From CAMDTE01 sp964504345 (GTDB lineage: Bacteria > Bacteroidota > Bacteroidia > Flavobacteriales > Schleiferiaceae), in NCBI GenBank assembly GCA_964504345.1, contig CAZDDX010000008.1, forward strand, positions 10,170-74,169: DNA of 64,000 nt, given 5' to 3'. The notes beneath the pieces were generated by a model. The model was given only the letters and a program-made list of their open reading frames with translations, made no database searches and was not told where the DNA came from. Numbering within the stretch: position 1 is the first letter of the stretch; the number at the start of each line of letters is the position of its first letter. The position numbers and the translations under genes are program-made. Of this stretch, positions 50,568 to 60,626 are shown piece by piece.

Positions 50568-53500
50568 ATGAGTTTCGTTTGTTCAAATACCGAGTGCAGC
50601 GCGCCTGAGAATAAGAAGGGTAAGGCATATCCTTCTGCGATGGATTGTCCTTTCTGTGACGAGCCGCTTGTCGAGGTGTTTACATTCAGCGAAGAAGAAT
50701 TAAGTCTTTTCGCGAGCCTACCCTATGTTATCGCCTATCCTTTAAGGCGCGCGGTAACGGAACAGCACCCAGGCGATAGGGTGAATTTACTGAAAGATAC
50801 TTTTTTGAACTACCTCAAGTACATGGGGTTGGTAGCGGCATCGGAGTTCTTTAACAGCCCATTCAAGGATAAGCGTATGGTGGCGCTGTTTCAGTCCAGC
50901 ATTGCGGAACCTTCCTTCGGTACTTGGAACCATTTCATACGCGAGACCATTGCTTACCTAGAGCAAAGCAACCACTCGTTTTTCTGCCCTGAATTACCGA
51001 AGTACTATGACGAAGTTGAAACGGGTAAGAAGCGAAAGCTCTTTAAAGGTGAGATTGAGTTTATTGATGGTAATGGTGACATTCAGTACAAGAAGCAAGA
51101 GGCCACGGCCATTGGAATGCTCATTAACTTCAGGAATCGGTATTTAGGACACGGTCTGACATTGGACCCTACAACGGCTCAGAATCTTTGGAATGAGTAC
51201 TATCCAATTTTCAGGGATTTGTTGTTGCGGATGACGTACAGCGTCGATTACCCCATGTTCAAAACAGAACACGGGGAGACGTATCGCTTGGTATCGGATC
51301 AGATTCAAAGTTGTGAGAAGCAAACTCCGGCTTCAGGAAACGTCTGGATGGAAAACCCACTCGGACAATCCATGGACATTCTTCCGTTTTTCATCGTTCC
51401 CGGTGAAGTTGCGATTGCCAAGGAGGGTAAAGAGCAAATATTAACCTACGAGTCCTACACAGGTAGAACAATCAAGTTTTTCAGTCCGGAAGGAACGGAG
51501 AAACAGACCTCCGGGAAAATTCTTGAGCGACTCAATATCCTCCTTCGCGACAAGCAAAAGGAGCAACCCTATTCGCCGGAAGCGTTTACCAAAGAGATTT
51601 TTCTTGCCCGCGTGCGCGAAGAAAACGCCTTGATCTATGAAACTCTTACTTCTGAAAAGAAGGTCATACCAGGAGTTTATGTTCATCGGAAGGAAATAGA
51701 GATCGAGCTGCGTCAGTGGATTGGTGCTCGCGCGAACATCTTTGTTTTGGCCGCTGAGGCAGGGAGTGGTAAGACGAATCTGCTTGTTGAAATGCAGCAG
51801 CAGTATGCTTCACGCGATTTGCCCACCTTGCTTATTCGAGCAGGTCGGATGGAAAAGACCAGCTTGGCGGAGCAGTTGTGCTACCTGCTGAACATTGATT
51901 CCAGCTTAGGCTTAGCCGAATACACCACAATTGCAGGGACACAAGAGGCGCCAACTTTGGTGCTAATCGACGGATTGAACGAAGCGCACAATGCCGAATC
52001 GCTTTGGCAGGAGCTCTTTGAAATCTCACAGTGCTTTACTCCGGGCAGTCTAAAATTTGTGGTGAGCACCAGAGCCAACAATTCTGCCGAGGTCAATCGC
52101 TATTCTATCACTACGGAACAAGTAAACCATCTCTACGGAGAAAATAAGGACAATGAACAACAGGTAAGCGCCTTTGTCCATTGGCTTACGGCCCTCTCCA
52201 TGGAAGAGATGAAGGAGGCCTGGGACTTTTATGTAAAGAAGGACAAGAGCAAATTCAAGCCGCTGTTTGCATTTGATGACCTGGCCTCATTTGACCGCTC
52301 CTTGTACAATCAACTGTCCAACCCTTTGATCCTACGCTTGTTTCTGGAAACCTATCAAGGCAAAGGACTCCCGAAAAAAGGTACACTGCATTTGGACGTT
52401 TGGGGCGATTGGTTGGCGTCCTTCTCTGAACAAGAGCAACATTTCTTTAGCACCCTCGCTGAGGCCATTTGGGAAAAAGGAGAAAATGAACTTTTGCTCG
52501 ACGACGTACTCAACGATGACCGACTAATAGGTTTTTTTACGACGGACCAGTTGAACGCACCGTATCCGCGTCTGAGAAATTTGGGCTGGATAAGTCGCTA
52601 CGTAAAAGACTTAAATGCATGCGTTGGACTAACGGTCGAAGGCGCTTTGCTGTATCTACTGGGCAAGAAACTTAACAATCAGCAGCCGACCATTGAATTG
52701 ACTGCGGTTAAAAGTCTATTGCAATCAGGGAGCAAGCTTCAAAAAGCGGGAGTGGGGAACTACTTAGAGCAGCTTGCCCTTCAAGGTGACTTAAGTTTAG
52801 TCTGCGAACTGATTGATTTGGGTGAGGAGTTCATCGATGTATGCACCACCCCAATTGTACTGCATCTAAAGACTTCAGGAGTCAAAGAAACCTTGGATAT
52901 TCTGCTTCAGAATCCAACCGAAAACGATTGGCTCGTATTAGTCAAGGTCGATGAGGTCCTAGAAGAATTGACCTTACATCCGCTCCGAAGAGAAATGGCG
53001 ATGGATGCATTGAGCAGGAGTGATTTTTCCTCAAAAGCAGCAGTTCAATATGGCTTGAAGGGAATTCTCTTGGTGGATCGTAAGGAAGGAGAGGAGTTCT
53101 TGTATGTCATAGAGCAAAACGGAATTCAATATGAAGATGATGCTGAAATAAGTAACAGTTTAGGTAAAGTATTTTTTCATTTGGCCGTTTATGATAAGGC
53201 GCTATCGTTCTACCAGAAATGCTTGGATGTACGAATAAAAAATCTTGGTTTGGAACACCAAGATGTCGCTAGCTCATACTATGAAATAGGAGAGTTGTGG
53301 TATAGTAAAAAGGAATATGATAGAGCATTAGTTTCGTATCAATATAGTTTGGAAATTCGTTTAAATACACTGGGTGCTTATCATTCAAGTATAGCTTATA
53401 CGTATAACAATATTGGTACTTGCTGGCATGCCAAAAAAGAATATGAAATGGCTTTAGAATTTTATCACAATTCTTTAGAAATTTGGATAAAAATTCTTGG

Positions 53501-54842
53501 TTCACAGCATCCAACAATAGCAGTTTCATACAATAATATTGGTGTAGTTCGGGAAATTAACGGCGAATTTGACAAGGCATTGGAGTTATATCAGCAGTGT
53601 CTGAATATTCAATTAAAGTACCTTGGCGGAGAGCACCCAGATGTCGGACATTCATATCTCAACATTGGAACTTTTTGGGTGGACAAAGATGAAATTGACA
53701 AAGGTTTAGAGTCATATCATAAGTGTTTGGATATTTGGAAAAATACTTATGGTGAAGTACATCCCAAATTGGCTAATTTATATGACCGTTTAGGTGATAT
53801 TTGGATTAAAAAGGGTGATTATAATAAGGCCTTGGATTATTATCAGCAATGTTTGAATATTAGATTTGAAAACCATGGGGCAGACAATTCAGATGTGGCA
53901 TTGTCATATGGTAACATTGGTTTAGTATTGAAAAGCATAGGTGAATACGATAAGGCGTTGGAGTTTTACCAAAAGTGTTTGGATATTCGACTTAAGATCC
54001 TTGGTGCTGAGCATCCAGATATTGCTACCGTGTACTTTAATATAGGTGCAACATGGGATAGCAAAGGTGAATACGACAAAGCGCTTAGATTTCATCAGCA
54101 GGGTTTGGAAATTGAATTAAACACTCTTGGGGCGGGGCATCCGAGTGTGGCCTCCTCGTACCTTGGCATTGGTTTAGTATGGAAAAACAAAGGCGAGGTT
54201 GACAAGGCGTTGGAGTTTTTCCAGTTATGCTTGGAAATTAGACTAGAGACCCTAGGTGTTGAGCATCCCGATGTTACTTCAGCCCGTTTTCTTATTGGTT
54301 CAATTTTGGAGAGTCAAGGCGAAACTGATAAAGCGTTGAGCTTCTATCAGCAGTGTTTAGAGATTGAATTAAAGACACTGGGAACAGAGCATATTGAAGT
54401 GGCGCAAACGTATTACCTTATAGCATCAGTTTTGGAGGTAAAAGGCAAATATTCAAGGGCATTGGAATATTATGAAAAGTGTATGAAAATTAGATTAAAT
54501 TATTCCAACATTGATTTACAAACTATTTCCACAAACTATTTTTCTATCGGAAATTGCTTTCAAGAATTGCTAAATTATAGTCAAGCAATAAACAATTACA
54601 GTAAGGGATTTGAAATAAAAAATGCGGGTGGATTCCCATTTAGGATTGCGCAGTGCTACGAGTTACAATTAGATTTTAACGCTGCATTTGATTATTTCCT
54701 TCAATCTGCAGAAATTAGAAAAAATGATGAAGAAGTCGGTATTTCACATGAGGCAACTCAAGAATCAATCGCTAATGCCCGAAGATTGGCAAAAAAATTA
54801 AATAGGGAAGATGAATTACCGCGGTGGATATCAGAGTGCTAA
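50568..54842 (+). CDS. HEPN-like/STAND NTPase with kinesin-light-chain-type TPR array, putative defence protein
   Basis: A 1,424-aa protein. The N-terminus carries a zinc-ribbon pattern (Cys5, Cys10, Cys27, Cys30). A helical domain follows with FRNRYLGHG, whose R189/H195 spacing fits the Rx4-6H motif of HEPN ribonucleases. The NTPase core has Walker A AEAGSGKT (K402) and Walker B LVLIDGLNEA (D468, E472), followed by a helical winged region. From about residue 860 there are about 12 copies of a 42-aa TPR (YDKALEFYQKCLDIRL...LGAEHPDIA...NIG). In known STAND defence proteins the repeats sense a phage ligand and the N-terminal domain is the effector. Target and activity here are inferred. The TPR part is AT-rich. 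Confidence 0.82.
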   Translation: MSFVCSNTECSAPENKKGKAYPSAMDCPFCDEPLVEVFTFSEEELSLFASLPYVIAYPLRRAVTEQHPGDRVNLLKDTFLNYLKYMGLVAASEFFNSPFKDKRMVALFQSSIAEPSFGTWNHFIRETIAYLEQSNHSFFCPELPKYYDEVETGKKRKLFKGEIEFIDGNGDIQYKKQEATAIGMLINFRNRYLGHGLTLDPTTAQNLWNEYYPIFRDLLLRMTYSVDYPMFKTEHGETYRLVSDQIQSCEKQTPASGNVWMENPLGQSMDILPFFIVPGEVAIAKEGKEQILTYESYTGRTIKFFSPEGTEKQTSGKILERLNILLRDKQKEQPYSPEAFTKEIFLARVREENALIYETLTSEKKVIPGVYVHRKEIEIELRQWIGARANIFVLAAEAGSGKTNLLVEMQQQYASRDLPTLLIRAGRMEKTSLAEQLCYLLNIDSSLGLAEYTTIAGTQEAPTLVLIDGLNEAHNAESLWQELFEISQCFTPGSLKFVVSTRANNSAEVNRYSITTEQVNHLYGENKDNEQQVSAFVHWLTALSMEEMKEAWDFYVKKDKSKFKPLFAFDDLASFDRSLYNQLSNPLILRLFLETYQGKGLPKKGTLHLDVWGDWLASFSEQEQHFFSTLAEAIWEKGENELLLDDVLNDDRLIGFFTTDQLNAPYPRLRNLGWISRYVKDLNACVGLTVEGALLYLLGKKLNNQQPTIELTAVKSLLQSGSKLQKAGVGNYLEQLALQGDLSLVCELIDLGEEFIDVCTTPIVLHLKTSGVKETLDILLQNPTENDWLVLVKVDEVLEELTLHPLRREMAMDALSRSDFSSKAAVQYGLKGILLVDRKEGEEFLYVIEQNGIQYEDDAEISNSLGKVFFHLAVYDKALSFYQKCLDVRIKNLGLEHQDVASSYYEIGELWYSKKEYDRALVSYQYSLEIRLNTLGAYHSSIAYTYNNIGTCWHAKKEYEMALEFYHNSLEIWIKILGSQHPTIAVSYNNIGVVREINGEFDKALELYQQCLNIQLKYLGGEHPDVGHSYLNIGTFWVDKDEIDKGLESYHKCLDIWKNTYGEVHPKLANLYDRLGDIWIKKGDYNKALDYYQQCLNIRFENHGADNSDVALSYGNIGLVLKSIGEYDKALEFYQKCLDIRLKILGAEHPDIATVYFNIGATWDSKGEYDKALRFHQQGLEIELNTLGAGHPSVASSYLGIGLVWKNKGEVDKALEFFQLCLEIRLETLGVEHPDVTSARFLIGSILESQGETDKALSFYQQCLEIELKTLGTEHIEVAQTYYLIASVLEVKGKYSRALEYYEKCMKIRLNYSNIDLQTISTNYFSIGNCFQELLNYSQAINNYSKGFEIKNAGGFPFRIAQCYELQLDFNAAFDYFLQSAEIRKNDEEVGISHEATQESIANARRLAKKLNREDELPRWISEC

Positions 54843-55018
54843 TAGAGGTAATTTGGAGGAGCACTAATCACTCATAGCAACAACATTATATTACAGAATT
54901 TCCTCAGGTCAGTTGACAGGCGCACCGTTCTGTGAATAGAATTGATGTTTAACCGTATATGCTGGGAATAGAAAGGAGTTTAATTTGGGCTAGACCATTC
55001 ATATTGTAAATTATCCCC
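54843..55018. other. intergenic gap between the two STAND genes
   Basis: A 176-bp AT-rich gap with no hairpin terminator or ORF recognised. The genes could be separately promoted; I cannot decide from the sequence. Confidence 0.4.
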
Positions 55019-58000
55019 ATGAATAAACTGCCGCACCTTTTGGTCTTGTTTGAACTGTACTCCAAAGAGAAGCAGTCGTTCAGAAAGGTTCATCGAATGA
55101 TTGACCTCTTTGAGAGCATCATCAAGACGCATACAGTGGTGATTCTTTCCGAGTATGTGCGTCACAACAAGCTTAGTGATTCTGCTAAAGGCTTGCTTGC
55201 TCAAGGGTTAAGGACGCCTTCATTGGGCACTTGGCAGCTGTTTAGCCGTGTGTTGTTTGAAGAACTGCAAAAGGATGATCATTGCTGGACGTTTGAGGAC
55301 TTCCCCTCGGAGTTTTCGGCTCTAGACAAGGCACTGAATGCGGAAAAGACCAATGTCATCGCCATGCGCAATGGATATGCGCACGGGGCAACTCCAAGTG
55401 ATGAGCAATGTGAAGCAGACGTTCAGAAGTTTGAGCCCTTTCTTTTGACGTTAATGGGGCTCAATTGGTTGATGGACACGTCGTTCCAGGTTGAAGGTGG
55501 ACTCGTTTTCTTCACCAATGCCAACGGCGGGTCGTTGTGCCTTCACCCATTGTTGCTCTACCGAGATGAGGCTTGTGAAGCATCCTATGCTTTCTTTAAC
55601 GACTTAAAGAACGACAAGGTTGGGCTATTGAATTATCCCTTGGGCAAGCACTACAAGGAAAGAGAGTTTTACTCTGAATTTTTGGAGATCCTGCCCTTAA
55701 ACGAATGGAAGTCCAGTGGCAACAATGAGTTTAAGCAACGAATTGATGAGTTGACGGAGACCTTTAAGGGTAGAACCCTGGAGCGCGATAAGCTTCTTCA
55801 GTTTGTAGCGAGCAAAAACAAAGGGTACTTATCCATTCAAGGGAATCCGGGCATTGGTAAGTCCGCGTTGATAGCCCAATTCTTCAAAGATTTAAAGCAC
55901 CACGAGGTCAGTAAAGAGCTGCGAACAGTTGAGTATTTTATCCGTCGTGGCACCCAGCAAGCACAGGTTGATTTCATGCTGGCGTACTTGATTCGGCGAA
56001 CGGACGAGTTTTTTCCCGCGGGCAAAGAAATTCGTGCCGAAGGCAAGACAACCTACGACGTGCAGAGTCAATTGTTCGCAAAGTGGAGATTGTGGAGCGA
56101 GCAAAGTAAAGGCCAGAAATTGCTCTTTTTGATTGACGGTTTGGACGAAGGTGCCGAGAATAATGTCCTGACGTATCTACCGCGGGAGAATTTTGAGAAC
56201 ATCTTGTTCATTTACGGGTCTCGTCCCGGTGGCCACAAGTCCATTGATGACCTTTGGGCCACGTTGCCCACGGAGCACCATACAAAAGTGGAACTGCAGG
56301 GCTTGGGCAAGGAAGATATTCGAGCCCTGATCTATGAAGTGGCAAATAAATATGACATTGAACGTGAGAGCCCATGGATCGATGCCGTTCAAATCAAGTC
56401 GCAGGGCAATCCACTGTATTTAAAGCTACTCTGCGATTCCATAGAGCACGGCGGAGTAACGGTGAACGACGTTCATGCGCTGCCCGACAAGATTGATGAG
56501 TACTACAAAGCTATTTTGAATCGATACGCACAAGACACCATCGACGGAGACGCTCTGCTATATTCATTGTTCACTTTTGCTGCCGCACAAGATTACCTGA
56601 CGATTTCGCACATTGGTCACATTAACAATCTTGGCCCAGCAGCAACACAGCGTGTTTGTGCCACGCTTAAAGAAGTGTTGTACGAGAATCCTCTTACGGA
56701 AGAAGTACTCGATTATCAGTTGTTTCACGAAAGCTTCCGCGAATACCTCATTCGAGAATACCCAAAAGAGATTCAAGATGCGGCCTACAGAATCATTGAT
56801 TTCTGCAGCCGGTGGAATGAGTTTGAAGGTTCGTGGGAGCAGCGATATGCTTTAGAGCATTTTGCATTCCACCTCTCGTCAAGCGGTAAAGCGCAACATC
56901 ACGAGACGCTTCTGAACCTCATTACAAGTCAGCTCTTTACTGCAGCTCAAAAGAAGGTTTTGAAGAACTTTGAAGCGTCCAAAAGGCTTTTCCAGCTCGC
57001 GTTGTTGAAGTCCATTGAACTTCAAAAGGAAGATCTTGCTTTGGAGTCAGCTTTGCAATTGGTTGATCTCAAATATGTAGAATCTAATGACGCTCCGCAG
57101 GTTATAGTATTGGCGTCCTCCGGATTCATAGGAGACATTGAACTGGCGCTTAAACGTATTGAGCAATTTAGCGGAGCTGATGAAGTTGGAATAGAACGCA
57201 AGTTCACCTTGTATATGCTGTGTCTGATTGAGTTGACACTGTTGGAATGCCGCAATAATCCCAACAGAAAAAGACTGATCGAAAAGCTCCTAGTCCATTT
57301 AGACGAACAACTGCCAACCGATCACTCAATCTTGGATTGGCATAATTTCTTCTCGAGTTATTTGGTCTTTTTAATGGCCTGTGAATGGTCCGAACTTGGG
57401 TTGGATTATATGGTGGTTTATAGACGAACTAGTTCGTTTAGTATGGATGATATTCTCAAAAAAGGACCGTATACCAAATTTCAGATGTTGGTTCTACGGG
57501 AAGCCTCCCAAGCCATCAGTAATAGGTGGGAAAAATGTGTTGCCTTATCAGCAATTTCTGGTGAACTTGCCAAACAAGGTCAGCTAGACTCGGCGCTTGA
57601 AACCGCCCGCAGCATTAGTGATGAGGCGAGTAAGAGTAATGCCTTAAGTGCTATCTCTGGTGAACTTGCCAACCAGGGTCAGTTAGAAACAGCTGCATCA
57701 ATGATGCAGGATGCCCTTGAAACCGCCCGCAGCATTAGTGATGAGGCGAGTAAGAGTAATGCCTTAAGTGCTATCTCTGGTGAACTTGCCAAGCAAGGTC
57801 AGCTTGAGGCAGCTGCATCCGCTATGCAAGCCGCCGTGGAAACTGTCCGAGGCATGCCAGTTGGAGGGGGGGGTAAGAGTAATGCCTTAAGTGCTATCTC
57901 TGGTGAACTTGCCAAACAAGGTCAGCTAGACTCGGCGCTTGAAACCGCCCGCAGCATTAGTGATGAGGCGAGTAAGAATAGTGCCTTAAGTGCTATCTCT

Positions 58001-60121
58001 TATGAACTCGCCAAACAAGGTCAGCTAGACTCGGCGCTTGAAACCGCCCGCAGTATTAGTGATGAGTGGAAAAAGAGTAATGCCTTAAGTGCTATCTTTG
58101 GTGAACTTGCCAACCAGGGTCAGTTAGAAACAGCTGCATCAGTGATGCAGGATACCCTTGAAACCGCCCGAGGCATAAATGATGAGCAGGAAAAGAGTAA
58201 TGCCTTAAGAGCTATCTCTAATGAACTTGCCAAACATGGTCAGTTTGAAGCAGCTGCATCTGCAATGCACGCCGCATTGGAAACTGCCCGCGGCAATAGA
58301 AGCAAGTGGGCGAAGGATAGGGACTTAAGTGCTATCTCTCGTGAACTTGTCAAACAAGGTCAACTAGAATCGGCGCTTGAAACCGCCCGCAGTATTAGTG
58401 ATGTGAGGGGAAAGAATAGAGTAATAAGAGCTATCTCTCGTGAACTTGCCGAACAAGGTCTTGTACAATCGGCTATAGAAACTGCCCGAGGCATTAGTGA
58501 TGAGCGGGTAAAGAGTAGAGCTTTAATAGCTATCTCTGGTGAAGTTGCTAAACAGGGTCAGATGATAGCCACCGCTTCTATATTGGGTGCTGCCTTGGAA
58601 ACCATTCGCGGTAACAGTGATGATAGGGTAAAGAGAAATGCCTTAACAGATATCTCTTGTGAACTTGCCAAAAATGGTCAGCTAGAATTGGCGCTTGAAA
58701 CCGCACGAAGCATCAGTAGAGATTGGGATAAGAATAATGCCATAAGAGCTATCTCTAGTGAACTTGCCAAACAAGGTCAGCTAGAATTAGCGATTGAAAC
58801 CGCCCGCAGCATCATTTTTAGATGGGAAAAGTGTGTTGCCTTATCATCTATTTCTACTGAACTTGCCAAAAAAGATCAATTAGAAGAAGCCGCATCTGTA
58901 ATGCAGGATGCCCTGGAAGCCGCCCGCAGCATTAGTGATGAGACGAGTAAGAGTAATGCCTTAAGAGCTATCTCTTGTGAACTGGCCAAACAAGGTCAGC
59001 TAGACTCGGCGCTTGAAACCGCCCGCAGCATTAGTGATGAGGCGAGTAAGAGTAATGCCTTAAGTGCTATCTCTTGTGAACTTGCCAACCAGGGTCAGTT
59101 AGAAACAGCTGCATCAGTGATGCAGGATGCCCTTGAAACCGCCCGCAGCATTAGTGATGAGGCGAGTAAGAGTAATGCCTTAAGTGCTATCTCTTGTAAA
59201 CTTGCCAACCAGGGTCAGTTAGAAACAACTGCATCAGTGATGCAGGATGCCCTTGAAACCGCCCGCGTCATAAATGATGAGCAGGAAAAGAGTAGTGCCT
59301 TAAGAGCTATCTCTAATGACCTTGCCAAAAATGGTCAGCTTGCAGCAGCTGCATTTGCAATTCAGGCCGCCCTTGAAACTGCCCGCGACATCAATAATAG
59401 ATGGAAGAAGAGTTTAGCCTTATCAGCTATCTCTAATGAACTTGCAAAGCAGGGTCAGCTCGAAGTAGCTTCATCTGTAATCCGGGAAGCCCTAGAAACC
59501 GCCCGCGACATAAGTGATGAGCAAGTAAAGAGTAGAGCGCTATTATATATCGCCGATGAGCATGCCAAACAGGGTCAACTAGCAGCTAGCGAGTCTATTG
59601 GCTTGGAAATTTCTCAAATTGCAGAACGTCACAATTTGTGGAAAAAAATTGCTTCAACGTACTGTGAAAATTATGGTTGGCTAGCCGCATTACAAGCAAT
59701 TCACCATTTTCAAAGCGACGAAGCTCGGTTCTTTTACCTCAAAGGTTGGGCCAACAGTATAAGCCTAATCGATGTGGCGACAGAAACGCTCCAGCAATCT
59801 CTTCCATATTTAATAAATGACACAGATAGCATAGAGGATTTGCTTCAGAAATATACCCAGAACCAAATGTTCTTTGGAAAACCTACATCAGACGTCGTAT
59901 CGCGCCTAAATCGCTCACTGAATATTCAGTGGTTACTGGATATTTGTCAAAAGTTTCCAAAAGTTCAAAATCCGGAAAAATCCTGGAACAACGTAGATTC
60001 ATGGATTGATGAAGTATCGGATCCAGACGATCGCGATGATGTCCGTGCATGGGCAGAAAAGGTAGCTGCCGGGAACATGACGGAGGAGAAGTTCCAAGCA
60101 AAAGTGCAGGCTCTTTTCTAA
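55019..60121 (+). CDS. HEPN-like/STAND NTPase with a homogenised 33/40-residue repeat array, putative defence protein
   Basis: A 1,700-aa protein. The N-terminal domain aligns with the neighbouring STAND protein (TPSLGTWQLFSR against EPSFGTWNHFIR) and keeps a HEPN-type motif MRNGYAHG (R117, H122). The NTPase core has Walker A GNPGIGKS (K281) and Walker B LLFLIDGLDEG (D373, D376, E377), a GSRPGG sensor-like segment and a winged helical region. Residues about 840-1,530 are 18-19 repeats (ALSAISGELAKQGQLDSALE, alternating with a longer version having ETAASVMQ). The last 170 residues are unrelated helices. Architecture suggests a phage-sensing defence NTPase; the repeat array is the likely sensor. 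Confidence 0.82.
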   Translation: MNKLPHLLVLFELYSKEKQSFRKVHRMIDLFESIIKTHTVVILSEYVRHNKLSDSAKGLLAQGLRTPSLGTWQLFSRVLFEELQKDDHCWTFEDFPSEFSALDKALNAEKTNVIAMRNGYAHGATPSDEQCEADVQKFEPFLLTLMGLNWLMDTSFQVEGGLVFFTNANGGSLCLHPLLLYRDEACEASYAFFNDLKNDKVGLLNYPLGKHYKEREFYSEFLEILPLNEWKSSGNNEFKQRIDELTETFKGRTLERDKLLQFVASKNKGYLSIQGNPGIGKSALIAQFFKDLKHHEVSKELRTVEYFIRRGTQQAQVDFMLAYLIRRTDEFFPAGKEIRAEGKTTYDVQSQLFAKWRLWSEQSKGQKLLFLIDGLDEGAENNVLTYLPRENFENILFIYGSRPGGHKSIDDLWATLPTEHHTKVELQGLGKEDIRALIYEVANKYDIERESPWIDAVQIKSQGNPLYLKLLCDSIEHGGVTVNDVHALPDKIDEYYKAILNRYAQDTIDGDALLYSLFTFAAAQDYLTISHIGHINNLGPAATQRVCATLKEVLYENPLTEEVLDYQLFHESFREYLIREYPKEIQDAAYRIIDFCSRWNEFEGSWEQRYALEHFAFHLSSSGKAQHHETLLNLITSQLFTAAQKKVLKNFEASKRLFQLALLKSIELQKEDLALESALQLVDLKYVESNDAPQVIVLASSGFIGDIELALKRIEQFSGADEVGIERKFTLYMLCLIELTLLECRNNPNRKRLIEKLLVHLDEQLPTDHSILDWHNFFSSYLVFLMACEWSELGLDYMVVYRRTSSFSMDDILKKGPYTKFQMLVLREASQAISNRWEKCVALSAISGELAKQGQLDSALETARSISDEASKSNALSAISGELANQGQLETAASMMQDALETARSISDEASKSNALSAISGELAKQGQLEAAASAMQAAVETVRGMPVGGGGKSNALSAISGELAKQGQLDSALETARSISDEASKNSALSAISYELAKQGQLDSALETARSISDEWKKSNALSAIFGELANQGQLETAASVMQDTLETARGINDEQEKSNALRAISNELAKHGQFEAAASAMHAALETARGNRSKWAKDRDLSAISRELVKQGQLESALETARSISDVRGKNRVIRAISRELAEQGLVQSAIETARGISDERVKSRALIAISGEVAKQGQMIATASILGAALETIRGNSDDRVKRNALTDISCELAKNGQLELALETARSISRDWDKNNAIRAISSELAKQGQLELAIETARSIIFRWEKCVALSSISTELAKKDQLEEAASVMQDALEAARSISDETSKSNALRAISCELAKQGQLDSALETARSISDEASKSNALSAISCELANQGQLETAASVMQDALETARSISDEASKSNALSAISCKLANQGQLETTASVMQDALETARVINDEQEKSSALRAISNDLAKNGQLAAAAFAIQAALETARDINNRWKKSLALSAISNELAKQGQLEVASSVIREALETARDISDEQVKSRALLYIADEHAKQGQLAASESIGLEISQIAERHNLWKKIASTYCENYGWLAALQAIHHFQSDEARFFYLKGWANSISLIDVATETLQQSLPYLINDTDSIEDLLQKYTQNQMFFGKPTSDVVSRLNRSLNIQWLLDICQKFPKVQNPEKSWNNVDSWIDEVSDPDDRDDVRAWAEKVAAGNMTEEKFQAKVQALF
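57537..59640 (+). repeat. in-frame tandem repeats of 99 and 120 bp within the STAND gene
   Basis: At least 18 units encode 33-aa or 40-aa repeats. Several units are identical or nearly so in DNA over 60 bp or more, for example around 57600-57660, 57720-57780, 57940, 59015 and 59135. The phrase GCCCGCAGCATTAGTGATGA recurs repeatedly. Others (58280-58800) are diverged. One unit contains a G8 tract near 57866. The uneven identity implies recent duplication or gene conversion within a slowly diverging array. Confidence 0.88.
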
Positions 60122-60122
60122 T

Positions 60123-60626
60123 TTACCCACTGATTAGTCCATTTAATCCAACAGGCTCCCCACAGTGCATTGGTATTTCAACAACACCTTTAGTCGTTGG
60201 TGATTTACAAGGAATCCCCCAGGCACTGCAAACCCCGTAGGGATTAGTTGTGGTAAGCTCCAAAATTGTTCCCTCCTCTATTGAATCTTCGATCCAATGA
60301 AATTCATCTCGCAAGAGGGTTCTCTTTAAAACAATGTACTTATAACCGTCAAAGAAGCTCCGTTGGTGGGGTAACGGGAATGCGGCCGGAATATCGGAGT
60401 CCTGACTAGCAAGAACGATTTCCATGGACATTGCATTATAGAACTTTAACTCATCTCTTCTGTGTATTGGCATTTCATTGATCAAGAAACGGCGGGTCCC
60501 ATAGAATTTTCGATAATGTGCCCAACTGAATTGAGGAGCATTGATGTCAATGTATTGATTCCAAAAACTCCAAGCCCATTGAAGCTTCAATTCAGGCGAA
60601 AAGCCATTATACTCTTGAATCGTCAC
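60123..60626 (-). CDS. hypothetical protein coupled to the DUF2779 nuclease
   Basis: A 167-aa protein with aromatic-rich N-terminal half (LQWAWSFWNQYIDI) and a C-terminal part with two Cys in GVCSAWGIPC and one in IPMHCGEP, possibly binding metal. The start overlaps the stop of the DUF2779 gene by 4 bp, indicating translational coupling. Its 3' end abuts the STAND gene end. Family not recognised; a role with the nuclease is inferred. Confidence 0.65.
   Translation of the reverse strand: MTIQEYNGFSPELKLQWAWSFWNQYIDINAPQFSWAHYRKFYGTRRFLINEMPIHRRDELKFYNAMSMEIVLASQDSDIPAAFPLPHQRSFFDGYKYIVLKRTLLRDEFHWIEDSIEEGTILELTTTNPYGVCSAWGIPCKSPTTKGVVEIPMHCGEPVGLNGLISG

Noticed and set aside
57537..59640. CRISPR array
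   Set aside because: The repeats are 99/120 bp, in-frame, without unique spacers, and encode a regular helical protein repeat.
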